From positions 1,860,001-1,924,000 of the forward strand of contig JAPNXP010000007.1 of assembly GCA_028753945.1 (NCBI GenBank): DNA of 64,000 nt, in the 5' to 3' direction. The translations under genes and the position numbers were made by a program. Below, piece by piece: positions 36,905 through 48,225 of the stretch; position 1 is the first letter of the stretch; each line of letters begins with the position of its first letter. Source of the stretch: Hexactinellida sp. DTS-2022 (Eukaryota > Porifera > Hexactinellida). The notes beneath the pieces are model-generated. The model did no database searches. It saw only the letters and a program-made list of their open reading frames with translations, and had not been told where the DNA came from.

Positions 36905-37180
36905 CAGTGACGGATCCAGACATGTTAAAAAGGGGGGCCCAATAAATAATGCGAGCGTAGCGAGCAACTTTTAAGGGGGTCTGGGGGAAACCCCCCAAAT
37001 TTCTTTTGAGTTATATACACTCAGAAGTCATTTTAAACGCTAATTTCTTTATAAGGAGACATAATTCAAACTTGAGGCTGAAGCTTCTTAATTATTTTGT
37101 CAATTTCAGCCTAAATTTCAGTCAATTTCAGTTTCAAAAGGGGGGCCCAGGCCCCCTGGGCCCCCCTGGATCCGCCTCTG
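36905..37180. mobile_element. CAGTGACGGATCCAG MITE with 5-bp TSD (276 bp)
   Basis: The ends CAGTGACGGATCCAG and CTGGATCCGCCTCTG are inverted. GGTAT borders both sides (36900-36904, 37181-37185). GGGGGGCCCA words lie at both ends, and a GCGAGCGTAGCGAGC palindrome near 36950. Confidence 0.82.
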
Positions 37181-37185
37181 GGTAT

Positions 37186-37829
37186 GAGTTAGATAAAAAA
37201 TGGAAAATATTAATCAACTAGGAATTTATTTCCCCACAAATAGTTAGAATAACCCGGTGTCCAAAAAGATCGGTTTTGTTTCCGCTTGTATGCTCATTAA
37301 TTGCGAGTTATTACGTAGCCAAGAATGAGCAAAACAAGTAAATGTCCTCAATTTCTAAATTATAGTTTAAATGCTTAGGTAACATAAAATAACCATTAAT
37401 AAGGACAAATGCAAATGAAAAATCGAACGAAGCGTGCTAGTTGTTATTATAATCGCTCGATTGAACGAAACATGTTCAACTCATTGAGCGGGGAAGCAAA
37501 TAGTATTTCTCTCAGAATCCACTCCTGAATTTTAGAAACAATGTGAAAGTACATTAATAAATAATACAAATCATATAAGTCATCTTACCTAGAAGCAATA
37601 ATTTCTTTTCAGTTCTCAATTTTCGTCTTGCTAACTTTAGATCTTTATCTATTTGTTTCGAAATAGCTTTAATAGCTCTTTGGTCAGAGTTATTCGTACA
37701 AAACATAGTATTCCACTAAAATATAATAAGCTAAAAAGATAAAATATCTAGAAATACTGTGAAAACAAATAAAGAATATTCTGCATTTAAATTTAATTTA
37801 ATTATGGAAATAATTCCCAAAGTTTAATG
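37186..37829. other. Non-coding spacer with a Helitron-like CTAG tip
   Basis: ACGAAGCGTGCTAGTTGTT near 37428-37446 resembles a Helitron 3' end, but no matching body was found. No gene is seen. Confidence 0.4.
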
Positions 37830-37905
37830 CAGTGGCGGCGCTAACATGGAGCTAGATGGGGAGCGTGCCCCATAAATTGATGGGTAATTTTTTTAGGGGT
37901 GCTAA
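37830..37905. mobile_element. One-ended CAGTGGCGGCG MITE fragment
   Basis: It begins CAGTGGCGGCGCTAACATGG, like the MITE at 62476. No right tip or duplication is found, so it is truncated. Confidence 0.6.
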
Positions 37906-38024
37906 GTAAGTTGAAGACTTGAGTATCTTGCATCGTATTCTTATCATTGACAAAGTCAGAATTTACATGTGGATTATGCATATGGAAAAGAGGTTCCTCG
38001 GTTAATAGTTAGTATTATTAAATT

Positions 38025-38867
38025 ACTTATATAGAGCTCAGCTCTAGTAGAGTTCAGTTTTTCAGTATGTGTATTCAGGCACTGAGAAAGGTCAGTTTTT
38101 CCCAAACTTTGAAATTGACCTCTAGAAAGCAGGGTTGCCAATCCAATCCAATCCAATCGATAATCCAATCCAATCGATGTAAATTTTGGCAAACGATATC
38201 GATAATCAATCCAATCGATGATATGATCTGACAATCCAATCCAAACGATAATCGATAAAAATTATCGATTATTTATCGATTATTTATTGTTTATCAATAG
38301 ATTATTATTGATTTTCAATAGATTATTATTTATCGATTTTCTTTCGATTATTTCTGATTTTCTATCGATTATCTATCGATTTTCCATCGATTATTTATCG
38401 ATTTTCCATCGATTGTTTATCGATTATTTGTCGATTTTCTATCGATTATTTATCGATTTTCTATCGATTATTTGTCGATTTTCTATCGCTTATTTATCGA
38501 TTTTCTATCGATTATATTTGTCCATTTTATATTGATTATTTGTCGATTTTATATTGATTATTTGTCGATTTTCTATCAATTATGCATTGATTATCCATCG
38601 ATTGTGTATAAATTATTATAATTTATCGCCTTTACTCGCTAAATCGAAAAAATCGAAAAAATCGGTAATCGATAAAAATTCGTCGATAATTATCCAATCT
38701 ATGAAGACTTTGGGCAATCCAATCGATGATCCAATCGATACAAAATTCAGCAATCGATAATCGATAAGTTCTCTCGATTGGATTGGATTGGCAACCCTGC
38801 TAGAAAGTAAGCCTGGGATTTTAGTTGGGAAAAAATCTGAACTCTACAAAGCTCAGCTCTATATAAG
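38025..38867. repeat. Older inverted-repeat element holding a MITE
   Basis: ACTTATATAGAGCTCAGCTC on the left and its near reverse complement ending CTCAGCTCTATATAAG on the right surround the MITE at 38130-38799. Without the MITE it would be a palindrome of about 170 bp. Confidence 0.6.
38130..38799. mobile_element. hAT MITE built of ATCGATTATTT / CAATCC words (670 bp)
   Basis: The tips CAGGGTTGCCAATCCAATCC and GGATTGGATTGGCAACCCTG are perfect partners. CTAGAAAG is duplicated exactly (38122-38129, 38800-38807). The interior is dozens of TCGATTATTTATCGATTTTC-like words, which create spurious open frames. Confidence 0.97.
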
Positions 38868-41218
38868 CATTCTCTAGTTTTATTAGTAGGCAGATTAGCT
38901 AATGGATATGGACATCCCGGACTAAAGCACCAAATTTTTTCCACGTACAAACCATTGCTTGGGCACTCGATTTTGGTAGGATCCACTTACGCCTGATACA
39001 TAATGAGTCCATCATGCATTTTCAAAATATGCATTTTAATATTACGAGCCGTTCGGTATCGGTCGCTTTGCGAAGGATCGGTGATAAGCACCTCAAGGCC
39101 GCTTTGCGGCCTTACACCTCACCCTTTCTAATATAAATTCCTCTCTACCATTTTTTTTTAATGCATGAAATTCAACCTCGGAATTTTTTTTCGTTTAAAT
39201 ATCATAAAATCTAAATATATAAAATTTTGAAAAAAACGAGAGTTTTATAAGTTCGGCGAAGAAAAAAAGGCAAAAAAGCGGGAGGGTTGGCAACCCTAAT
39301 AAAACCAGTAAAATTCCAGAAGTGCAATTTTATGCATTATTTCTCTCGATATTTGACGAGAATAAAATAATACCTTGATATTAACTCGGGAAAATGATCC
39401 CTGCACTAATTTGACCAATTTAATAAGAGTATATCGGAAATAACCTTAAAAACATAACATACCCAGATTTTTCATTTTGGGCCTAGCAAGACAAAACGAC
39501 CATATCTAACGTTTGTACATGGTTTTGAGTCTTTTACATGCGTATTTTCATGGTTATGAACAATTTTGTACTGCGATTCACTGGTTTTACCCCTTAGATC
39601 GTTTTTAAGTACTCTATACCTCAACAATGGTATGCTTGGTGGTATCATTACTCTATCCAAGCAATAACTGACTTAAATAATTAACAATTTATCAATAATA
39701 ATAATGAAATACTGAAAATTAATACTTTTATGGCCTATAATCACATTCGAGGGTACGTTTTCTTCTCAATTTTCTTTGTCAGACACCCGAGGTGCTAGAA
39801 ACAAAATTTACGTCTCAAAATACTCGCAATACCCGACTTCCTATCCGTCAATAATACTTTTCGTGACCCTAACACGCACCGTTTTCAAAATGTTCCCTAT
39901 ATGGGCATGTAATGTGCCCATTTTTGATGACACAGCAAATTTCTTCTCTCCTAAAGTATAAACTCTAGAACTTAGTACTAACCATCTAATCACATCAATA
40001 TCCCATTACAAACTCATTGGAAGAACAAATGAGACCATTATCCAAATGGTCACAATCCTATAATTTCACATGCCCATATATGGTAGTGTCATTTCTGTGA
40101 TGTGACCATAAAACTTGAAATTAATTAATATGCGATAGCTTAGCTCTAACTTCCTAGACATATCAACTTTCCATTTCATGTTAGTAGGTAAAGTTTAATA
40201 TGGTATAATAATAGATTCCACATGCTTGCACCCGCTCAGTACCCATTTTCTAGGAATATTTGGGTGACCAGATGCCGGGGTCTATGCCCAAGGATTTTTT
40301 GAAGGATATAAGAGATTAAGACTCAAAAAAAAATTTACACAATAAATGATACCTACTTTAAAATTCGGAAGACCATTTAACCTAATTTTGCTCAATTTTG
40401 TGAGATAATGTGACAAATGTGTTTTGATTGTGGAAAATTGAAGAAAATATTAACCTTTTCGGTCAACGGTCCCTTCAATAATATAAATTGGCACTCAGTA
40501 GCAAAATATCACAATTCTGCGACGTTACACTTTTAAAATAGATATAGTAGAAGCACTGTAGTGAATTAGAACATTCTAGAACAAGTTTTAGGTAGTTAGA
40601 AAATATTTCTCAACACTGTTATATAGGATAGACGAAATAATTCTATTTTTAAAATAATCAATCTAATCACAGAGAATTTACTTTCACAATGAAATTACAA
40701 TATTTTTAAATTCCAATATAAATGCCAGACCACAGGAGTAGGAGTGCTAAATATATACTCAATAGAAGATAGCCATAGGAATGTAAATATTACTTGCGTG
40801 AATACCGTTATTACATTATTTGTATTATTTGCATTAATTAAATTTTTAAAATTAGATCTCCATTAAACAATTAAGTTCTAGTGGTTTAATTTCATCAATT
40901 GAATCTCTAGATATTTGACGACAACAAAGTAATATCACAACAACAAAGTATTATATAATATATGATAATATATCACTACAATAACTCGGGAAAGCGATCC
41001 CTCCACAAATTTGAACAGTTTATTACTTATATGTATTATCTGCACAAATAGAAATTTTCTTCGTTAAATCTCCATTAAGTAAATGGTACAACTATAGCAT
41101 TGTTCCGGAATATTATGTGCATATTGAAAGACTCGTATTTTTTAGTGTGTATTATGGTTCATTAAGAAAGACTCGTATACTATAGTTGTACCAAGTAAAT
41201 AACAGGATTTTTTTAATT
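38868..41218. other. Non-coding region with decayed repeats
   Basis: No gene is seen. GGTCGCTTTGCGAAGG (39061) and GGCCGCTTTGCGGCC (39099) are hairpin words like those at 3476. Pieces of the satellite of 55170-56560 occur at about 39350-39430 and 40900-41110 (TCGGGAAA...GATCCCT). AAAAAGCGGGAGGGTTGGCA near 39275 is a repeat word also found near 45365. Confidence 0.5.
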
Positions 41219-42128
41219 ATTCAAGTGAAGGCTGGATTCGGTTAACCAGGAAAATAACTGGTTAACCGTTACTGAAATCGGTTAACGGTTGGATATTTTA
41301 TAAACCAGTTAGCCGGTCTGTTGAATATCAGCAGCGTTATTTGGAAATTAATGTATAAAGTATTAATCTTTTTGAATTTTATCAGAATATTTTAGTCCTA
41401 TTTCCATTTCTCATCACCACTTAATAAATTTTCCTAGACAACATTGATTTAAATTTTCCTAAAGCACGAAATGTATCAGTTAATATAGTTATGCGGTTAT
41501 GTTGCAGTCTAAGTGCAATTTTAGTTCAAGTGCACTTGAACTGGTGTAGTTAGTCTAAGTGGAATTGGACTAGTCCAAGTGTGAATATAATTTAACTTCT
41601 TACAAATGGGTAGCTAAAATTAGCTCGAGGTCATTATATATTTGAATATTTAAGAATTTTGGGGTCCTGAATTAGTTGGAGAAGTGTGTCACATGATAGA
41701 TTGATAGTAGGGCAAAACTGGGTTTTAATTAACATTCAAAAAAATATCATCCGGGAAAAGTCTTTAAAAACTCAAAAAATAAAACTCCTAAAACAGCCAA
41801 ATGAATCAGCATTTAATATCAAAAAGAACAATATCAAACATTTATTGGTAGTAACCTTTATATATATTTATATTTTAAAACAGTTAACGGAAACCGCTGT
41901 TTGCTTATAATCTCAAAGTCTAAGGGTACTCCCTAAATCCAGTCCAAAACAGTATATTACATGTCCTATCTATAAATCTTAATATATTATGTTAGGATTT
42001 TATACATTATAAATTTCATTTGAACACGAATATGACGAGTATCTCATAACGAAATTATATAACAAATCATTTCTACCAGAGACTCAAAAATACGGTAATC
42101 CGTACTATTCCTAGGTATATGATATATA

Positions 42129-42459
42129 TCTATATTATTTAAATTCGATTGTTGTGTGTTTGTTTGTTTAAAAGAAACCGCATTAATATTTGAGATAGAG
42201 ACTAACTTCCAAATAATATAATAATACTTCTAGATCAGTGGTTCAATGGGAGGGGGTCCACGGTTGAAAATCGCTGTTCTAGGTGAACAAGTGTGCTAAT
42301 TTCGAATTTCGCAATTAAAATTTTAGATTATGAATATTTATTGTTGTTGTTGTTGTTGTTGTTGACAAAAAGAGGTAAATAAAAAGTTAATATTTATTGT
42401 CTATTGAAAAATGCGAGACCGCGTAGCGGTTGAATTATCCGTTGCAAAGCAACGGATAG
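42129..42459 (+). mobile_element. Helitron-like insertion inside the Ginger element
   Basis: It begins TCTATATTATTTAAATTCG and then GTTGTGTGTTTGTTTGTTT, a typical Helitron 5' style. It ends with the hairpin CCGTTGCAAAGCAACGG followed by ATAG and T. The end is ATAG rather than the usual CTAG, so confidence is moderate. A GTT microsatellite lies at 42343-42364. Confidence 0.5.
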
Positions 42460-42565
42460 TTTTTGGAGAATCTTTCGCTAATATTTTATTAAATCATGTC
42501 CAAAGAATAAATACTGAACAAATTAATAGCTAACTATTCTTATCGCTATTCAATTCCTAAGTTAA

Positions 42566-44512
42566 TTACTTATAGTTTATTTTGACATGCTCGTCCTTTA
42601 TGACATTTCGAATGACAATGTTTTTGAGATCTTCGACAGGACACCTGGAGTTTTTGCAACTTTTGCAGTTACAATATTGAGTTGAGAAGAGTGAAGCGTT
42701 TCGCATTGCACTGCATTGAGATATTGTGTTTGCAGGTACTTCATCTATTCGTAATATATTCTTTGGGCAGACTTCAAATTGATTCCTTGTATAAAGAGAT
42801 TCTATTGTCCCTTGTCTGGTCGAGATAGTGTACAAATCTTCTTGTTTATCCGAAATGATACCTAACAAATTCTTGCTACCTAATGTTGTCATGATATCTG
42901 GCGATGAGATTGGCATTGAGACACTGTCTCCAATATCGGCAGGGGGTAGTCTATTTATACTAGATTTTAGCATACTCTGATGTTGCTGTTGTTGTTTTCT
43001 TTTTAATTCAAGCCTCATTGATTCAGCATCATTTTGCTTTCTCTTCAAATCGCATATATTACACAGAATGCAACTCCCAAATCCTTCCTCTCCAATATTA
43101 CGACCGCAAATAATGTGAACATAGCTAAAGCAATCTAGACATGAATGAGCTCCTGATGTTTCTAGCTGGCAAACTGGACAAACAGTACTTCTAGAAGCGG
43201 TCGGTTGAATCTCGTGTACTGTACTGTTGATAAAGTTATCAATATCTGGGCAACTAGTAGTAACTGGAGGAAATTTTGAACTGTAAGGCTCATATGTAGA
43301 TGAATTATCTGTAAACACGAGCAGGTTGGAAGGATAAGCAGGCTGAGAGATGTCTTCTAGATAAGTGTCTGTATAATTTGACTGAAATAAATTGTTGTTA
43401 ATATCTAGCTCAGATGTTTCTAGTGAGTATGATGGTATATGAAGGGGAGGAGTTAAAGCTTGAGGATTTATTTGATTTATTTCATTTACTACTTGTTCAT
43501 AGTCCCCTTCTGTCACAATACTACTGGCTACTTCATCTGGAATGCCCTGGTGGGAAAGGCCTATGGGAGGTTTAGTGTTGAAAACTGCTTGAAATGGAGA
43601 CATTCCTAATCCACTATGGTAACTGCTATTTTTTTTATATTGTACTTCTTTTAAATGCTCAACCCAGCAAGTTGATTGCCGTTCATAGAGTAAAGCCGTA
43701 AAGTGTCTCTTGATGTCTTTGTTTGCACTCTCCACCGAGCCTTGAGTTTGAGGATGTCGAGGTTTCCCATGTATAATTTTGGAAGAAGACCAGTACCGAT
43801 TCAATATATTGAGTAATATTTCATTTTTAAATTCTCTACCGTTATCAGACTGCAATATGGTGGGTGCACCCATGTCCCAAAATATGTCCATCAAAACCTT
43901 CGCTACTTCTTCAGCTGTCTTGGTTTTAAGAGCGTGCATTCTCACAAACTTGGTAAAATGATCCTGATAGACAAGCAGCCATTTGTATGGCTGATTTTCC
44001 TCAGGAAAAGTTGTTGAAAAATCAACTAAATCCACTTGACCACGGGACAAGTAAGAAGAAGAAGCAATAGGCTTAACGACCAAATACTTTAGCGGTTTTT
44101 TAGCTTTTTTCAGTTGGCATAGTTCACAGTATGAAACAAAGATTTGACATATATGTTTAGTGATGCCGTAAAACTGTTGGGATATTCGTGAATAGAGTCC
44201 GTCACGTCCGCAGTGATTCATTTCAATATGGATTCGCTTTAATGTTTCATACATGTCCTCTATAGCAATTACACGTTTATTTGATCCGGTATCCTTCGCT
44301 CTTAAATATAGAATGTGCGAAGTTTGATATTGAACAATAGTAAAACGAGCATTCAAACGGATCCATGCATAATGTTCAGGGGTATTGTTCAATAGTGGTG
44401 GTGTACGCAAACTAAGAATTTTATCGTTGATATCTTGTTCAGTAAAAATTTGTGAGTTATATTTGAGGGTTAGCTTATTAATATCTTCCAAAAAATCAGA
44501 TTTATGATCCAT
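42566..44512 (-). CDS. Ginger transposase: H2C2 zinc finger, DDE integrase core, C-terminal PHD-like finger
   Basis: An uninterrupted 648-residue protein, the transposase of the surrounding element, expected to cut and paste it in the nucleus. The H2C2 zinc motif is His95-x4-His100 and Cys129-x2-Cys132. The integrase core follows: RGQVDLVDF (Asp161), LQSDNGREF (Asp223) and TQGSVESANKDIKR (Glu261), an Asp-37-Glu spacing. After the core, KPRHPQTQG and MSPFQAVFNTKPPIG are Gypsy-integrase hallmarks. A Cys/His-rich finger (CPVCQL, AHSCLDC, HIICG, CILC) spans about residues 445-484. A Cys-rich tail (QYCNCKSCKNSRCP) and a basic end complete it. No reverse transcriptase or gag lies nearby, so this is not a retrotransposon. 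The same architecture occurs in the KRBA2-like group. The start is the first in-frame Met near the right inverted end. All key residues are present, so activity is possible. Confidence 0.92.
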   Translation of the reverse strand: MDHKSDFLEDINKLTLKYNSQIFTEQDINDKILSLRTPPLLNNTPEHYAWIRLNARFTIVQYQTSHILYLRAKDTGSNKRVIAIEDMYETLKRIHIEMNHCGRDGLYSRISQQFYGITKHICQIFVSYCELCQLKKAKKPLKYLVVKPIASSSYLSRGQVDLVDFSTTFPEENQPYKWLLVYQDHFTKFVRMHALKTKTAEEVAKVLMDIFWDMGAPTILQSDNGREFKNEILLNILNRYWSSSKIIHGKPRHPQTQGSVESANKDIKRHFTALLYERQSTCWVEHLKEVQYKKNSSYHSGLGMSPFQAVFNTKPPIGLSHQGIPDEVASSIVTEGDYEQVVNEINQINPQALTPPLHIPSYSLETSELDINNNLFQSNYTDTYLEDISQPAYPSNLLVFTDNSSTYEPYSSKFPPVTTSCPDIDNFINSTVHEIQPTASRSTVCPVCQLETSGAHSCLDCFSYVHIICGRNIGEEGFGSCILCNICDLKRKQNDAESMRLELKRKQQQQHQSMLKSSINRLPPADIGDSVSMPISSPDIMTTLGSKNLLGIISDKQEDLYTISTRQGTIESLYTRNQFEVCPKNILRIDEVPANTISQCSAMRNASLFSTQYCNCKSCKNSRCPVEDLKNIVIRNVIKDEHVKINYK

Positions 44513-45110
44513 AAGTTAGGAAAGTAGATACAAGGTAATAAGTAATGAACAAGTGGGTTGAAGCAATGAAATAACAAATAAATTAGATCGGTCAGTGTAA
44601 TTGTATTTATTTATTTAGCTTAATAACTAATAAGACCACCTAGATGTTTTGAGCATGGCTAATAATTACTGTCCCAATAACCATAATTAACACTACTATG
44701 TATAATTTTCGATCATCACTTTCTCAATAAACATACGTCAAATTAATACATTTTTAAATTGAAAGTTGATATCATCATTCTGAAACATGGGACAACTCGA
44801 GCTAATTTTAGCTACCCATTTGTAAGAAGTTAAATTATATTCACACTTGGACTAGTCCAATTCCACTTAGACTAACTACACCAGTTCAAGTGCACTTAAA
44901 CTAGTCCAAGTGCACTTGAACTAAAATTGCACTTAGACTGCAACAGTTATACTTTATCAGCTGAGTCTTATTCTTATTCTGTAGTACAATCAAATTTTTA
45001 TAAAGGATTTATTGTATTGAGTAGGATGGGCGGTTAACCGGTTAACAGTGGAGAAATCGAATTGTAACCGTAGCCTCAGATCGATTAACCAACCCCACCC
45101 TTGTTCAAGT

Positions 45111-46026
45111 AAATTAGTCAACTTACGGGTAGCAAGTTTTGTTCTACTCTTTACTTTTAAGTTTTGTTCTAATCTTTACTTTTAACTTATTTATGATTAT
45201 TTAGTACACTTAGTAAAAATTTACTAATAGTATTTGTAATTCCTCTTTGTATAGATCCAAAAAATTGATAGATAGAACTAGAAAAATGAGCGTTTTTTCC
45301 TAATTGTAGATATCAAACCATACTAAATAATCATATCATCAGGGATGCCTACCTCTGCAAACCAAAAAGCGGGAGGTTTGCCATTTTTTGGCGGGGGTTT
45401 TACCGAAAAATCGGGAGGTCTAAGATGAAAAATCGGGAGAAAAGCGGGAGACTCAAAATATATGCTATTTCTTTGAATTTATCATGAATAGAACGATACA
45501 ATCTGATTAATTTTTACCTTTGAATATCTACAATTAGGAAACGCTTATTTTTCAAGTTCTATCCATCAAATTTCTTCTCGCGTATCTCGTATTCACCCAA
45601 TGTATCCAATAACACAACAAAACGAAATAGTGATTATCGAATTATATCTTTTACAAAAGTAGTTTTTTAGTAGATATACGTAGATGTAGCAAGCAGATTT
45701 AAATATCTTCAAAAGTTCATGTCATTTATGGACATTTTTCTAGAGATTTCGAGGAATTCATGACGATTAGGCCATCAAATTTGTAAATGTGTTGTAAAGC
45801 TTATTCCACCCTTGATTGCATTGATTGAAATATAAACAAAACGAGAAAAAATGCAGCATCATACCTGGTATAACAACTTTCTGGACGATGTTAGCCACCC
45901 GGGATATTTTTAAGAATTTCTTCCAAATTCGAATTAAAACATAATATTAGTACAGTGTAATAATAAGGGGGCTATAGAATCTTAACTAACATACAAGTAT
46001 ATGAGTAGAACAAAACTTGGAACTTG
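45111..46026. other. Non-coding spacer
   Basis: CAGGGATGCCTACC at 45343 and AAAAAGCGGGAGG words suggest one end of another hAT MITE, but no partner end was found. No gene is seen. Confidence 0.4.
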
Positions 46027-46112
46027 TATACAGTAGAGCCTCTGAACAACGGACACTTTGGGACCGGACTCGTTGTCCGCTATTCGGAGGTTGAGCCTTA
46101 TACTAGCTAATA
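46027..46112. repeat. pogo-like end fragment (CAGTAGAGCCTCTG)
   Basis: TA then CAGTAGAGCCTCTGAACAAC, with GTCCGCTATTCGGAGG after it. The opposite end of the same family is at about 53490-53708. Confidence 0.55.
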
Positions 46113-47353
46113 CAGTGGAACCTCTATAAGTAGGGGAGCTGGGACGGGGAAAATTTCAATTGCCCCCCATTCCCCGGTTATAAAATTCAATTGGAAAAAC
46201 ATTATATATGCTCAGTGTTTTTTTTAAGGATTTGCTTAGAGGGCCCTACCAACAATTAGAGGCCCTCGCCCCAACAATTAGAGAACCCTCACTCTACATT
46301 TCATGATATTGAGTACTTAGCACGTTAAAAATTAGAGGCCCATTGAGAAAAATTAGAAGCCCATTTTGGGCCTCTAATTTGCCTGATATTATACACTTGA
46401 CTTTGTGCATGTATGGGCATTGTAGTTACACAATTATAACTTTTACAGTACAGTGGAACCTCTATAAGTGGGGGAGCTGGGACGGGGAAAATTTCAATTG
46501 CCCCCCATTCCCCGGTTATAAAATTCAATTGGAAAAACATTACATATGCTATATTATACAAAATATTCATATAACACACACATTAATGCACGTTCTAGTT
46601 CTTATTTGTATATTATGACAATTTAGTTAACTGCTGATCTACACTAGGTGATTTCTTCTAAAAACATCAGAGTAGATCAATCGAAAATATTTTTTCTGTA
46701 GAACTTTTGAGTCGATTTATTGGAAATATTGTATTATTTTTAGGGCTGAAACGAATATACCGAATATTCGAATATTCGTTCGAAATGATTGAACGAATAT
46801 TCGTTCGTTTGCAAACGAATATTCGTTACGAAACGAATATTAGATTGAAACGAATATTCGTTAACTAATTTTGGGCAAAACAAGACTTTTGTATAGCTGA
46901 GAGATATAGTAAATATATATTCCCACTTAAACTAGCTGATTATTAGTCAACTTGTGTATAATACACTTTGTGACTATTATTATACCATTCTAACATTATC
47001 AAAAACCTATTTTCCAATGTATTTTGTCTCTTGAAATTGATTTAATGCTTAGTCATCCAAACGAACGAATATTCGAATATTCGTTCGTTTAGAAAAAGGT
47101 TCGTTCGTTACATTTCGAATATTCGTTTCAGCCCTAATTATTTTATAAGAATCATGTTAGGATTTGTCCATTCCCCCCATTTATGGAGGTTGTTTTGTAT
47201 GGAGATAAAAACTCCTTGAAATTTATGGTCCCCCATTCCCCACTTCCCCGCTTATAGAGGTTCATTTGTATGGATATATACGAATATGGTAAAAAATTCC
47301 CCACTTATGGAGGTTCCCCATTTATAGAGACCCCACTTATAGAGGTTGCACTG
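46113..47353. mobile_element. pogo/Tigger-like MITE (CAGTGGAACCTCTATAAGT), with nested insert
   Basis: The ends CAGTGGAACCTCTATAAGT and ACTTATAGAGGTTGCACTG are inverted with TA on both outer sides. The left end is duplicated: a second copy with about 100 bp of body starts near 46451. Words such as CCCCATTCCCC recur. The hAT MITE at 46740-47136 sits inside. Confidence 0.8.
46740..47136. mobile_element. hAT MITE built of CGAATATTCG words (397 bp), nested
   Basis: The tips TAGGGCTGAAACGAATAT and ATATTCGTTTCAGCCCTA are partners; ATTATTTT is duplicated exactly (46732-46739, 47137-47144). The CGAATATTCGTTCG palindrome is iterated in both arms. Confidence 0.95.
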
Positions 47354-47355
47354 TA

Positions 47356-48225
47356 GTACTATAATACACTATCAAATAGTGCTAATACATCCCTAATCAC
47401 ACTGTACATAATTAATAGTCAATAATTGTCCGCAGGGGCCCCAAGTGGACAAATGGTGAACATGACGATTAGAGAACTGGACAATTAGATAACTAGACAA
47501 TTCGAGATTTTTCAATTAGGGAATTGGACTATAAGGGAACACTACTTGATGACTAAAAATAGTTATGCAAGTTAGTTTGCACAGAGTATTGTATCTTGAG
47601 ATTCGCAACTGAGTCTATCTCACACAGTGGGTTATTGACAGGAAGTATGGTCAAATTTTCATGTTCTCAAATACCTCTAAAACTTGCTATTGTATTCAGC
47701 ATAGTCTAAAACCTAGGTAGCTTTAATTTCAGGTAATAATTCCAAATATAATGAGAAATAGAGAGCATCAAATCATGGATTTTTAAGTATTGTATTATTG
47801 AAATTTTGCAGTTTCATAATATCGCTTCACATCATGCTCTTGTTCTCAGTAGGCTTATATCAGAATGAGTTAAGACTTTTAGTACATGTAATTATACCTT
47901 GGATCATCCTAAAACAGTTGTATACTAAATATAGATAGGAATAATTATTAGTCTAATCTGCTATAAAAATAGTTTTCGCTGTAATTGTCCGGATGCATAT
48001 GTTCGGACAGTTGATGGTGAATAAACTTATGGTGGTGCGAGGTGGTGTCTATCCAGACCGATTTTTATTTATACCTTACAATTATCTTGTGATTTAACCA
48101 CTATCCAGCCCGCACAACCCCGCGCAAGTGAAAATATTTATATAATTTGGATGATAACTTTCATTATTTATACAAATTTGTGTAATTTACTTGTTGAATA
48201 ACATTGTAGCATTTATTCTTCTTAA
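47356..48225. other. Non-coding upstream region of the RAG1-like gene
   Basis: No gene is seen. ACTGGACAATTAGATAACTA words near 47470 look like a decayed pogo-like repeat. A heptamer-like CACAGTG is at 47625, but I could not pair it. Confidence 0.4.

Larger units (their letters stand above)
41500..44945 (-). mobile_element. Ginger-type DNA transposon (3446 bp)
   Basis: Inverted ends of about 125-140 bp begin TGTTGCAGTCTAAGTGC and end GCACTTAGACTGCAACA. A 4-bp duplication GTTA lies at 41496-41499 and 44946-44949. TGT...ACA tips, a 4-bp duplication and a lone Gypsy-like integrase are the published features of Ginger elements. The right end has an extra iteration of AAGTGCACTTGAACT relative to the left. 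The coding region on the minus strand is intact. Confidence 0.9.
41227..45103. mobile_element. hAT-like MITE of GGTTAACC words, split by a Ginger element
   Basis: The left piece (41227-41499) starts AAGGCTGGATTCGGTTAACC and the right piece (44950-45103) ends GGTTAAC/CAACCCCACCCTT. TTCAAGT borders both outer sides (7 bp). Both pieces carry GGTTAACCGGTTAAC words. The two pieces together would be about 430 bp, normal for these MITEs. Ends are approximate by one or two bases. Confidence 0.75.

Noticed and set aside
38287..38760. Open frames rich in Leu-Ser-Ile-Ile on the plus strand
   Set aside because: They come from iterated TCGATTATTTATCGATTT words inside the MITE at 38130-38799.
45343..45900. 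hAT MITE starting CAGGGATGCCTACC
   Set aside because: No opposite end could be located.
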